Origin: Anthoceros angustus
Taxonomy: Eukaryota; Streptophyta; Anthocerotopsida; Anthocerotales; Anthocerotaceae
Reading direction: 5' to 3'
Assembly: GCA_010909165.1 (NCBI GenBank)
Contig: VJWM01000223.1
Coordinates: 186,001 to 250,000, forward strand
DNA length: 64,000 nt
A model generated the notes under the pieces. The model was not told where the DNA came from. It did not search any database and worked only from the letters and a program-made list of their open reading frames with translations. This document shows positions 11,761 to 22,529 of the stretch, in pieces (position 1 is the stretch's first letter; each line of letters begins with the position of its first letter). Both the position numbers and the translations under genes were made by a program.

Positions 11761-14035
11761 TTAAGGACAGCGCCCTCGGAGACAAACGTCGATGTGTGCG
11801 TTAACCTTAGCGTTGGTAACATTTACAGGGAAACAGATTTGGCAGATAGGACAGGACGCAAGCTCTGCATAGCACGAACACAGGTCATGGGTACCGGACC
11901 ATGGGCATAATTCAGAACCCAGACAAAGCAGCAGCTGATAACACAGCACGCACCTTCAGAGTTCTGCCGCCTCCCAGAAGTTCTTGCTGGGGGATCGGAG
12001 TGGCCAGGAGACGTCCTGTCGTCGTCGTCGTCGTCATTCCCGCCTAGCAAGGCACAGGGCTCAACATGGGGAGGCATGGAATCGGAAGCTCTGGAAGAGC
12101 TCCCATTGGCCTGCTCTTCCAAAGGTTGATGCTCAGGAGCATCTTCATCATCCAACACAATAATCTCCGTGCTCGTCGGTTTTGATTCAGCGCCGGGCAC
12201 TGGGCTGTCAAGAACGAAGCAAGACGAGTCCGAATCTGTGACCAAGATTCCCCCTTCACCCACGTCTGGCCCTTGGCTTGTCTCAACAGCGGCCACAAGC
12301 CGAGCAGGAGATTTGCATAACTCCAGTCCTTCGGCCACAGGAGGAGCCGCAGATTTGCCTAGCTCCAGTCCTTCGACCACAAGAGGAGCCGGAGATTTGC
12401 GTAGCTCCAGTCCTTGCTTCCGCCTCTCCCTCCGTTTATCAATCAGCGGAACAATATCTTCATCCTCATCTCCTTCATACTCACACCAGTGCGACCCAAT
12501 CTTGACGGTAGGCTCTCCCCTGCCCTCCAACTCCGCCCTACTCCGCTTCCTGTTCTTGCCTCTCTCAGCATCGCCGTTGCCGTCCTCCCCACCAGCCCGC
12601 TTGCACTTCTCCGAGGGGGACCACCGGTCACCGTGCGCGTCCACGTCAGCTCCGTTGGTACCGCTCCTGCGCACCGGAAAGAAGCTCTCGATCGGGGCGT
12701 GAGCTCCCTCCTTCGGCTCCGCTGCAGACTCCGGTGCCTTCCGCTTGCTGCTCCTCCTGGTGGTCATCCCTTTCCCGCTACCACTACCACCCACTTCCTT
12801 GCCCTTCCCCTTCTCCCCGTCTGCACGCACCCAAAACGAAGACACGTGAGAAACGTACCCCCACGGGCCAGGTCAGGCAGACACAGCAGCAGCATCCATC
12901 TCCAATCCCTCGATGTAGAGCATAGATCAGTACATCCCTCGGGCTGCGCCGTCTTGACGTAGCTGCCACCGCACAGCCTTAGGTGCCTGCCACAACGCCA
13001 CACCCTCGGTCTGGAATGGCACACACACCCCGCAAGCGAGAAAACAGGCCGAGCTACAAGGAGCAAGGGAACAAGGAAACACTCACGAATGGTACTGGCA
13101 TCGCGGATTGCAATTCCCCTTGAGCGTGGGAGGCTTCAGGCAGCAGTCGTGAATAGAAGGTGCCCGATTCTGCGCCCGCCGTATCACGTTCCCGCACCGC
13201 TCGCACTGCACCCGGAAGTGGCCACGCATCACCCCTGATGACCAAGGCAGGAAACGGCATAACCTAGGACAAGCATGGCAGCCCTCGCACCGTCCAGTGA
13301 TGCGTGCGGTACAGATCCACCTCCGCCCCGAAGTCGTGGTAGATGCTCACGGCGTACCCCTTCTCCGGCCTCTGCACCAAACACACCCCTTTCATCACCA
13401 CGGCCATGCCATACCATACCATACCATGCCAAACGATTAAGCCACCCCAGCTGCTTCCCACCAGATGATCCTCGGCCTGGCCATTGTTGATCTCGCGCAT
13501 CTTGGCCTGAAACCGAGGTCCGTGGTCACTGGCAGCAGGGAAGGACTAAAGTAAGCGTCAATTGACACGAAGCTCTTGACAGGAAAGGAAAGCATGCCGC
13601 ATGCAGCGTGCGCAGGGGGAGCCAGCTGAAGCTAAGGCTCAGGTCCTACTCGTGATCCCTGTTGTCGTGCGTGAGGAAGAGGAAGGCGTGGATCATCTCA
13701 TGCAGCAGCGTCTCCTTGAGATCCGTGGTGGTGCGGTACTTGAGGAGCGGCTCCGAGAGGCGGATGGCGCACGCTCCAGCTGGCCCGTAGCGGCACACTC
13801 CGCGCACCTGCCACTCCGATTGTCAGGCCGGCCCGCCGCGGCTTCACGCTCCGCCATGGACATGGACCCCGAGCAGCAGCAGATTGCACGGCACGGACAA
13901 TGTCATGCGGGTGGAGCTCCAATCCACAGTGCACGCGCCTAACGCGCCTTCGAAGTAGAGCTGGTCGTAGTAGCAGAAGAGCGCGCGGATGTCCGGCTGG
14001 GGATCCAGCAGGTCCGCTTCCTCCACGACCGCCAT
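11761..14035 (-). CDS. SPRTN: SPRTN-like DNA-dependent metalloprotease
   Basis: I read seven exons on the reverse strand: about 14035-13887, 13812-13652, 13530-13480, 13390-13280, 13218-13085, 12835-11954 and 11864-11761. The SprT domain starts at LDPQPDIRALFCYYDQLYF. It continues with RLSEPLLKYR, the catalytic zinc site HEMIH (in LLHEMIHAFLF), HGPRFQAKMREIN and a zinc-binding CERCGNVIRRAQNR...HDCC region. The long last-but-one exon is disordered, with a PCNA-binding-like IESFF and acidic patches. The final exon encodes a UBZ4 ubiquitin-binding finger (CPICQICFPV ... VNAHIDVCL). This is the full SPRTN/Spartan layout: a nuclear protease that removes DNA-protein crosslinks and binds ubiquitin and PCNA at forks. 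I chose the ATG at 14035; the alanine run upstream, coded by a CCG repeat, has no ATG. The gene is convergent with SHPRH. Confidence 0.92.
12298..12425 (-). repeat. In-frame 42-bp triplication within SPRTN
   Basis: Three tandem 14-residue units beginning GLELRKSPAPL, GLELGKSAAPP and GLELCKSPARL lie in the disordered part of SPRTN. The frame is kept. No known motif is present, so this is probably a recent minisatellite expansion in a tolerant region. Confidence 0.8.
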
Positions 14036-14036
14036 A

Positions 14037-14039
<3 letters not shown>

Positions 14040-14067
<28 letters not shown>
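14040..14067. repeat. CCG trinucleotide microsatellite
   Basis: About nine CCG units sit directly upstream of the SPRTN start, probably in its 5' untranslated region. If translated on the reverse strand they would give polyalanine, but there is no ATG ahead of them. Confidence 0.8.
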
Positions 14068-14667
14068 AGCTCGCTTTCTCACACTACCGCCTTCCTGGGC
14101 TGGATTCTCAACAACCCAAGTTCCAACCCGGAGGGCCAGGTCCGGGCGGCCGTTGGGGCCGTGCTCCACGTCAGACCCCGAATCGTATACTTGTCCAGCG
14201 TTACCGGAAATCAACGGTCACAAGACCGGGTGAGCCTGTCGCTCCCACGAAGCGTGGCGCTCGAAATCAGTCCCCTATATGTCGAGGTCGACCCGCTCTC
14301 CTTCACATCATTTGTGCGGACGTGAGTTCGAATACGGTTCGATTTACTGTGAATTATAGTTTCGCACAGTGAAATAGTAACGTCGGAGTAGACTTCATAC
14401 GGACGACTGCTCAAGATACGCAAACAAATAAAGCTTCCGGTCTTGGGCACGAATAACGCTGAGCCTCAATAGGCTCAATAAATGCAATGCCTCTTGGAGA
14501 CTATAGGCTAGTGCTAAGCCCTCTTTGGGACGGTATCATAAGGAAACCTTGGATAAGTGGTAGTTGTCTCCAAGATAAGACTAAAGATGTAGTGTTGTGG
14601 CATCGTTAGACAAGCAATTTGGGTGTAGGATTTCCAATACCTTGAGCTTGTGAGGCAAATCTTGTTG

Positions 14668-14780
14668 GCAAGGTATACCTTGTGCTTGCATGGGTAACGT
14701 TCTTCTATGCATTCGAGTAGCTTGCAAGGTATACCTTGGGTTTGCATGAGTAACGTTGTTGTTTGCATTCGAGTAACTGG
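14668..14780. repeat. 57-bp tandem repeat, two copies
   Basis: Two head-to-tail units start at 14668 and 14725 with GCAAGGTATACCTTG and share GCATTCGAGTA near their ends. No coding content is seen. The flanking 14100-14667 and 14781-15290 hold nothing I recognise. Confidence 0.85.
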
Positions 14781-15292
14781 AATTCGTCAACTAGGAGCCT
14801 TCCTAAAAATGTTGAGGGTGTTATCACGATGTCCTTGATGATGTCCCTGCCTACAAACAAACAGCTCTAGGTGCAATTGTCTACAAGTAGAGATGCACTT
14901 ACATAACAAGAGAATTTGCCACTCATCCGTCTCCCTCTCGTAGCGGGAATCATTGGTAGGTTCTCTTGCATCTTGGCCTGTGTTTCTTCACTATTAACAC
15001 ACTACTCAATAAGTGGCCCTGCTTTTGAACTGAGCAATGGTTATAAGGTTGTTGGCAGAACCTCCTTTTTTCTTGGATGTTCTCTATATAAAAGAGTTGT
15101 TAGATATTGCCTTCTATGTGGCCCAAGTTTTCTACGAATATGCCTGTGTTATCATCTCATCAATATTTGTCACCTCTGGTCCTTCAGGTTGACCCCACCT
15201 TTTTAGCCAGCTGGTAGAGTTACGGAAGGTCTCACATTTTGACATCTTGTACAGTAAAAAGAGTGCGCCCCATTCGGCGAGGACTGACCTCG

Positions 15293-15318
15293 TTAGGGTT
15301 TAGGCTTTAGGGTTTAGG
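15293..15318 (+). repeat. Interstitial plant telomere motif
   Basis: TTAGGGTTTAGG, CTTTAGGG and TTTAGG lie in tandem and match the plant telomeric unit TTTAGGG with one interruption. This is too short to be a telomere. It is an interstitial trace, or a telo-box-like motif with no gene beside it. Confidence 0.6.
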
Positions 15319-15789
15319 ACCTGGCGCAAACTTCAAGCTTTCCTTAAGATCATAGAGATAGTCTGAGTACAGCTATCCCCATGGCAGTCCAAGCGAGTAG
15401 CATGAGCACACACTAGTCATCCCCATTGCAGTTCAATTCAGTAGCATGAGCACCCATTGTAACTTGAATTTAAGCTCTTGAATTACAGCATGAGAACAAG
15501 ATAGAAAGTCACCATCCACCACTCTCTCGCATCAATAAAAAAACTTTCTTGACAGTCTTACATAGGTATGAGCCACAAATACTATACTTATAGTAAACAC
15601 ATATTCAAACCCCTATGGGTCGGATTCCATAGTTACAAGGGCATCTCAAGATCCCTTATGCGAACGGGCACAATGGGCAATAATCTGTTTTTTTTAATCT
15701 CAAAAGAAAAATATCCACCTCCGAAGATAAATGGATAGATTGATAGTAGTCGCTTTATGCATTCTGTGTGTGACAATCTTAGTCAGCAT

Positions 15790-15885
15790 CATACAACTTA
15801 ATCTCATGTAAGGTTCAAGTTTCAAGGTTGTCGATAACATACAACTTAATCTCATGTAAGGTTCAAGTTTCAAGGTTGTCGATAA
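15790..15885. repeat. 48-bp tandem repeat, two copies
   Basis: Two identical or nearly identical units begin CATACAACTTAATCTCATG at 15790 and 15838. No coding content is seen. Confidence 0.9.
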
Positions 15886-15920
15886 CGTCAACCATTTATC
15901 TCGAAACACGTTCACTATTA

Positions 15921-16041
15921 ATTTCAACAATGTTTTGATAGTGGCTACAAAATTTCAACAACATTTTGAAGGTGGCTATAAAATTTCAATGACATTTTAA
16001 TGGTGGCTATAAAATTTCAACATCATTTTGATGGTGGCTTC
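15921..16041. repeat. 31-bp tandem repeat, four copies
   Basis: Units start at 15921, 15952, 15983 and 16014 with ATTTCAA and share a TTTTGATGGTGGCT-like core, with several substitutions between units. There are no spacers, so this is an ordinary minisatellite. Confidence 0.9.
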
Positions 16042-16153
16042 AAGTCGATGGATTATCCTATATTGACCTACATACAATATATAATTATTAAAAAATATAG
16101 TTTGGGAGACGTAGCAAAACCCATGTGGAGTCCTCGACCTAGACCCTGTTCCA

Positions 16154-16830
16154 ATGGAATCTATTTGAGGACCCATTGGACATTGCAGGTGGCAATAAGA
16201 AGGCCCTTCCCTATAAAGTGTTATGGGTCCCCAATAAATAAAGTGTTATGGGTGCCCAAACAAATAAATTGCAATGGGTCCCCAAACAAATATCATCGAT
16301 GGAATCTATTTGAGGACCCATTGGACTTTGCAGGTGGCAATAAGAAGGCCCTTCCCTATAAAGTGTTATGGGTCCCCAATAAATAAAGTGTTATGGGTGC
16401 CCAAACAAATAAATTGCAATGGGTCCCCAAACAAATATCATCGCAGCCGGGTGTGGTCCAAGTTTCCACAAAGGTTCCCTACGCCTCCTGAACTACAGAC
16501 GTAAAGGTTCAATGAAGACTTTGAAAGTCCCATCTACACAGTGGTGGTGAGGAACAACCCGCTAAAGCTTCCAAGCCAGGGGAACTAGGCCTCGTGATTG
16601 TTTACCCTGAAGCTGCCTGTCGTCCCCTAAAATGTTGTAGCCTAGAGTAGCAATTTATTTGAGGACCCATAGCTCTTTACTTATTTGGTGACCCATAACA
16701 CTTTATTTATTTGGGACCATAGCACTTTATTTATTCGGGATCCATAGCACTTTATTTATTTAGGGATATAACACTTCATTTATTTAAGGACCCATTGTGC
16801 GTTATTTATGTAAGGACCGGTAGCTCGGAA
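16154..16830. repeat. Foldback repeat: duplicated arm and inverted partner array
   Basis: The left arm is two near-identical 145-bp units (16154-16298 and 16299-16443) that differ by one visible base. Each contains AATAAATAAAGTGTTATGGG. The right arm, about 16655-16830, is a run of 25-30 bp units of the form CCCATAACACTTTATTTATT, the reverse complement of the left arm motif. The roughly 200 bp between the arms is unique. The arrangement could fold into a long hairpin and resembles a foldback or miniature inverted-repeat element. No transposase is encoded. Confidence 0.7.
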
Positions 16831-16864
16831 CCCATATTGCTCCTTTGGGAGGCTCCGCAGTGGA

Positions 16865-17035
16865 ATAAGAAGAAGAAGAAGAAGATTATATTATAGTCCA
16901 CTTAGACGAAATTTTCCTCTCATGGGACTCGATACTTTTGACAACTTGGCAAATATGCCTAAGCTACTTGCACCAAGGGCATCCACTCCCTTCAAGCACC
17001 CCATCTAAGTACCGATCTTCAATCGCGATGGCTAA
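16865..17035 (-). repeat. Dispersed repeat, copy 2
   Basis: This is the reverse complement of the dispersed repeat at 41795-42010. Shared parts include GCACCAAGGGCATCCACTCC, CCCATCTAAGTACCGATC and the end motif GTCCACTTAGACGAAATTTT with a GAAGAAGAAG run. It is non-coding. Confidence 0.65.
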
Positions 17036-17266
17036 TAATGGCGTTGTTATAAATGCGGGCTTGTGATGCGGCAGAGGCCGCTTAAAGCAGTAGTTTCCGA
17101 GCGCATTTAGATATGTACCTATACTTTATGGTGGGCATGGGCGCCATGTCACTCTATTTTGTCCTGGGCGCCATCGCCGTATTATGTATCGAGCTCTCGA
17201 TTGAGTCGGGCCAGTCTTTCTCACATCAGGGCCGGGGACGGGGCAGGGGCAGGGACAGGAACGGAA

Positions 17267-19738
17267 ATGGCGATGTCGCTGCGCCCACCGCAGTGGCTAC
17301 TGCCGTCTCCGGCGGCGCCGTCGGATCGAAAATGGCGGCGGCGGCGGCTAAGGTGGCGGCGGCCGCCGTGCCTCCTTCCGGCGGGTGCAGGCGGCCGTGG
17401 TGCCCGCGACCAGCAGCCCCGAGTGCGCCCTGGGCGTGGCTCCGGCCACTAGGAAGCCCGAGCAGAAGGAGCAGCAGCAGAAGGGGGTCCGGACGGTGTC
17501 GCCGGAATCGCTGCAGTACGAGGCCGGCTTCCTGGGAGCCATATCCTCCAAGACGGCTCCCCCGGCGGGCACCGAGATGCAGAGCCCCATGCGGTACGTC
17601 ACCAAGATCCTCACCTCCAATGTGTACGACGTGGCCATGGAGTCCCCGCTCGAGTTGGCGCCCAAGCTGAGCGAGCGCTACGGCAACCGCTTCCTCCTCA
17701 AGCGGGAGGACATGCAGCCGGTGGGTGGTGGTGCTGCGGCCCTTCTTGTTTGTTCCAAGATTCTTGGAGAAAGGGATTGTGGTGCTGACGGTGTGGCGCA
17801 CCAGGTGTTCTCGTTCAAGCTCCGTGGGGCGTACAACATGATGGCCAAGCTGCCCCGGGAGCAGCTGCAGCGCGGGGTGATCTGCTCGTCCGCGGGGAAC
17901 CACGCGCAGGGCGTGGCCTTGGCGGCGAGGAAGCTGGGGTGTAGCGCGGTGATCGCCATGCCTATCACCACGCCCGAGATCAAGGTCAGGTCAGGACCGG
18001 GCTCGGGCGCGGTGTTGCTTGTGGTGGTGTGTGTGGTGGGGTGTTTATGGGGTGGCGGGTTGGGTCGGCGGGGTGCAGTGGCAGTCGGTGGAGAAGCTCA
18101 GGGGATCGGTGGTGCTGGTGGGCGAGGCGTACGACGAGACGCAGGCGTACGCGAAGCAGCGGGCGGTGGACGAGGGCGGGTGTTCGTGCCGCCTTCGACA
18201 ACGAGGAGGTGATCGCGGGGCAGGGCACGGTGGGGATGGAGATCGTGCGGCAGCACCCCGGCCCGCTGCACGCCGTGTTCGTGCCCGTCGGGGGCGGGGG
18301 GCTCATCGCCGGCATCGCCGCCTACATGAAGCAGGTGCGCCCGGAGGTGCTCATCGTGGGGGTGGAGCCCGCGGACGCCAACGCCATGGCGCTGTCCCTG
18401 CACCACGGGGAGCGGATTGCGCTGGACCAGTGCGGGGGGTTTGCGGACGGCGTGGCTGTGAAGATGGTGGGCGAGGAGACCTTCAGGGTGTGCCGGGAGC
18501 TGGTGGACGGGGTGGTGTTGGTGTCCCGGGACGCCATCTGCGCGGCCATCAAGGTGAGGGAAGGGGAGGAAAGGAAAGGAAAGGATGTGCTGGGTTTTGT
18601 TGGGTGGTGCCGGAAGGGAGGGTGCTCACGTCGCTGGCTGTTTGCGTCAGGATATGTTTGAAGAGACCAGAAGCATCTTGGAGCCAGCAGGAGCGCTTGC
18701 CCTGGCAGGAGCCAAGGCGTACTGCAGGCACTACGGGGTCAAGGACGTGGACGTGGTTGCCATCACGAGTGGTGCCAACATGAACTTCGACCGCCTTCGG
18801 ATCGTCACCGAGCTGGCTGATGTGGGAGCGCGGAGAGAAGCTGTGTTGGCAACTTTTGTTCCGGAGGAGCGGGGTGCTTTCAAGACGTTTTCAGACAGTG
18901 TGGGTGCCGGGCCGGGGCGTTTCTGTTTCCCTTTGGTGCTAGCCTGCCTTTCCTGCTCCTCCCTGCTCATGCTCTGTTACTTAACTTGCACAGCTGGGCG
19001 CGGTGAACATCAGTGAATTTAAGTATAGGTTCGAAGCACCGGACTCCGCCTTAGTTTTGTACAGGTGAGCATTTCTCTTTTCTGGGTTCAGCACACAAGC
19101 CGTGTATTGCCCTGTTGAATCTTTTTGCTGGTTTTTGCTCTATCAGTGTCACCCTGCAAAAGGAGGAGGAGCTGCGGGACTTGCAGGACAGAATGAAGGC
19201 TGCAAATTTTCACACGCTGGACATGACGCAAAATGACCTAGCAAAGGACCATCTCCGTCACCTGGTGAGGCGGTGTTGTTATTGTTATGTTGCTGCCTAG
19301 TGCATACCCGCCTGGACATCTGCATAGTTTGATCTGACTTGCCATTGTATGGCGCAGATGGGTGGTGGTCGTAAAGCTGTTACAGATGAGCTGCTCTGCA
19401 GATTCGTCTTCCCGGAAAGACCAGGGGCTCTGACAAGGTTTCTGGACGCCTTTAGTCCTCGTTGGAACATCACTCTCTTCCACTACAGGGCAACGGTTAG
19501 TAGTGCGTGTGTTTCCCCTTTTTTTCTTCAAGGCAATCGTATGACTCCAGCTGCTCAGAACTTGCTATCTGCACTGCTGTGTGTTTGAGTTTTTCAGGGT
19601 GAGATGGGAGCCAACGTCTTGGTTGGTCTGCAAGTACCTCCCTATGATAGACAAGAGTTCTCTGTGCGTGTCAAGGAGCTTGGTTATGCGTACCAAGATG
19701 AAACGCGAAACGAGGCAATTCAGCTTATCATGCGATAA
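17267..19738 (+). CDS. ilvA: Threonine deaminase (with frame lesions)
   Basis: This is the PLP enzyme that converts threonine to 2-oxobutanoate, the first step of isoleucine synthesis, in the plastid in plants. Visible landmarks: [26 protein letters not shown]; the PLP lysine in [22 protein letters not shown]; the glycine loop [11 protein letters not shown]; then [10 protein letters not shown] and [12 protein letters not shown]. The C-terminus carries two ACT-like regulatory repeats ([12 protein letters not shown]... and [14 protein letters not shown]...), the plant/bacterial isoleucine-sensitive form. The last exon ends [12 protein letters not shown]...IMR and stop. Three frame problems exist. 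The transit-peptide-like start (ATG 17267) is out of frame with the main exon near a GGC repeat at about 17330-17350. Two further one-base losses lie close together at about 18175-18205, just after AVDEGG and again just before FDNEEV. Everything else is intact, so assembly errors are more likely than decay. Confidence 0.88.
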
Positions 19739-19959
19739 CAGCTTGTCACTCCGCAGTGGGGCATGCATTATACCGAGGTCCTTCAAGCGAAGCAGGGACA
19801 AGAATGTTCAGGTTGTCACGTTTCGTGATGTATTTATTGCAAGGAGATTATGCTGTATAAAAGTTATTAAGCCACTTGGAGCGAAGCAAACAAGTGAGCT
19901 TGAATTTATGGGTTAGAGCTCAGAAAGATTACTGATGCTGACTGCACTGCCCAGTTGCC

Positions 19960-22212
19960 CTATGGCTCTGTTGCCCTGTTCAACGGAAATTGTTGGGAAG
20001 TACTGGAATTGGAACGGGCTTGACCTGGATAGCAAGGGAATCCTGGTGAGAGCTCCTGGCCCCCGTACAGTCCTGACGTTGCAGAAGTTGGTGGAGGAGC
20101 AGTAAATGAAGAAGTCGGTGGAGGAGCAGAAAATGAAGAAGTTGGTGGAGGAGTAGCGAATGGCATCATTGTGTTTCTCATGTCAAAGTGTGGAGAGAAT
20201 CTTGGAAACACTGGCGGCCAGGGACTTCCGGCTTCGCACTGGGGCAGTACTTCACCATAACTTATTCTATTGGATACAACATTGTTGGAGGTTGGTGTAA
20301 AAGCCACGGCATCGGGATTACTTGCACCTTGCAAAGGGAAGCCTCCTCCTCCTCCACCTACCGGGATTATTCGAGTTGCTGCACCTTTGTCCTTAAACAC
20401 GTCTTGATTCTGTTCCAAAGCAATGCGCTTCGTTTGAATCTTCTGCCAGATCTTGGTTGAAACTTCAATTTATTGGATGCCTGTGTGTTATACCTGTTGG
20501 GTTGAGGCACTATCTGGAGGCTGTTGTTGTAAGCCTTGAAACAGGGATTTGAATTGCCTTAGCTCATCTCGAAAGGTTTCGTTATCGCTGCACAGCTGAT
20601 TGATTGTCGACCAGCAAAGCTGAGGTACAGACCAGGCTGGCTTCTGTAAGATATCATGACGTAGAGGTGTTGAGCAATTTGGGGTACGCAAACATTTGAG
20701 TACCTGTATCTCCACGCTGTGTTCGTTGCACAGTGATTGGACCTTGTCCAGGGCGGTCTGCTCATCAGCAAGCAGTGCTGACAGTGAGATGGTGATCATC
20801 ACTCACAGGGGACAGCAAATGAACGACAGTGTCACTTGAAATATGCACACACACTCTTTGGCTTTGGCACTCTTCTCGAAGAGCTGCATGGCTGTTTGTA
20901 ATGCTTTTCTGTAAACTCTTCTCACTAGCACCAACACTTGCCGCCTCACTTCCTGAAGATGACGGAAGAGCCTCCTTCAATTGGGTCCGCACGACTTCCT
21001 CAAATGCAATCTGTTGCGACTTGAGAAAGTCCTTAATCCGTGCCAAATCGCCTGCATGCTGCTCCACCTGATGCACGGTGGTTTGCGCCCTGGAACCAGT
21101 AGTGGGCTCCGCCCGTCACCTCCCGACACGAGCAATACAGCCAAGAGGAAAGCAAGTGACGCGAAACCACCTGTCAAGCGTTTCCTGCAGGATTTTGGCC
21201 TGTATCTTCTTCAGCATCCTCGCAGCCTTGACGGTGGCCAGATACGCGAGAGCAGATTTCTTCTTTCTCGCTACTGCGGCCCCCTTGCTTTCACGATCCC
21301 TACCCCGCCTCCTACAAGATTTCCTCTCCTCCTCTTCCTCTTCCTCCTCCTCCTCTCCCTCCTCCTCCTCCTCCTCCTTCCCAGCCCGAGGTGGAATGTA
21401 TGGCTCACCTTCCTGGAAAGGGCAATCTGACGGCTTCGCTAGCCTGTTCAGTTTGTCAACACAGGACCGCATGCCGTGCATCAACTCCGCCCCGCCAGCA
21501 GTACTCCGGGGAGACAGCAAAACGCTGAAAACGCGAATCACACGAATTAGGGCAAACCAGAAGAAGATGGAGAGTGAGGTTCGCCAAATCCTAGCCAGTG
21601 GAGCTCGCTACCTGCTGGGGTCGGGCCTGGCCATGGCCGTGGCCGCGGCCGATGCGACGCCGGTGCTCCAGTCCGCCGAAGTGCGCATGCTCCGCGCGAG
21701 CAGGTCGAAGTGCGAGCGGATGACGGCGCTGCGCTCAGACGCGGCCGAGGACGGCGCCGGCGCCGCGCCCAGCCACTCCTTGTTCGCGATCCAGGAATCG
21801 TCCAGGTTGCGCAGAATGTCTCCCATGTGCCGGATCTTGTCCGCAAGGCTGGCGGATGGCGCGCGCCCGCTGCTCTTGCTCCTCTGTAACGGCCTGGCGC
21901 CGGCGGGCGGCAGGGATGCCCGAATCCATACCCGTAGCCCCAGCGCGCGGCCGCGACCGGGGCCGCGCTGAAGATCTTGTTGCCCGAGGCTCCCGCGGCG
22001 TCGACGCGGGACGAGGCGCTGGCACTGCTCCTGCTCCTGCTCGCGGTGCGGCCGTCTGCGTGGCTGCCGGAGGGCTGCCGCTCAGGCTTCCTGCTGCCGC
22101 CGGCCTGCGACGCCGCGTACGTGTTCATCACGGTGCTCGGGGACGCGGACATGGCCACATCTTCCTGCATCGGGGACTTGGGCTGGGTCAGGCACGCCAG
22201 ATTGAGCCTCAT
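19960..22212 (-). CDS. Coiled-coil protein of unknown function
   Basis: I do not recognise this gene. Reverse-strand exon-like pieces run: a Ser/Ala/Arg-rich N-terminus (from MRLNLACL at 22212; an upstream in-frame ATG at 22404 is possible); a helical piece with IRHMGDILRNLDDSWIANKE and SHFDLLARSMRT (21600-21860); an acidic run of about 25 Glu coded by a CTC repeat (21320-21390), followed by a basic stretch; helices with VHQVEQHAGDLARIKDFLKS (20840-21070), TALDKVQSLCNEHSVEIQ and NETFRDELRQFKSLFQGLQQ; and a Pro-rich tail with repeated APPPTSSF ending at 19960. It is probably a nuclear scaffold-like coiled-coil protein. Between about 21840 and 21960 the reading frame shifts without a clear intron, so the model there is uncertain. 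Confidence 0.55.
20080..20160. repeat. Coding tandem repeat in the Pro-rich tail
   Basis: Three imperfect 27-30 bp units (GAAGTTGGTGGAGGAGCAG type on the + strand) encode the repeated APPPTSSF element of the coiled-coil gene on the reverse strand. Confidence 0.75.
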
Positions 22213-22529
22213 GCTGCTGGCCGCCTCGCCCAAACGGGTTTTCCCTCGCTCCTGCTGGGCAACAGTTATTGGCGTTAATGCCTTCCGAGTCCCGTGACCA
22301 GGACACTCGTAACCGTCAACTCCGGAAAGCGAAATCGAAGCCCTAAAGCTGGCCCGGCCCCGCCTCGTCCCGCCTCGGATCGTTTGTGCGAACGATGGTT
22401 GCATCGAAGAAGAGAGGCTGAGAGTGATACATCACGGCGATCGCGTGCTACCCAAATGGTGTTTATGCGGGTGCGGGCCGGAAACCGGCGGCTTTGCCTG
22501 GCTTTTCCTGGAGCGCGGGGCAGCGCAAT
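22213..22529. promoter_or_regulatory. Putative bidirectional promoter
   Basis: The coiled-coil gene starts at 22212 (or 22404) on the reverse strand and citrate synthase at 22530 on the forward strand. At most 317 bp, possibly only about 125 bp, separates the two start codons. The interval must hold both 5' regions. No clear TATA box is seen, as is common for housekeeping promoters. Confidence 0.45.
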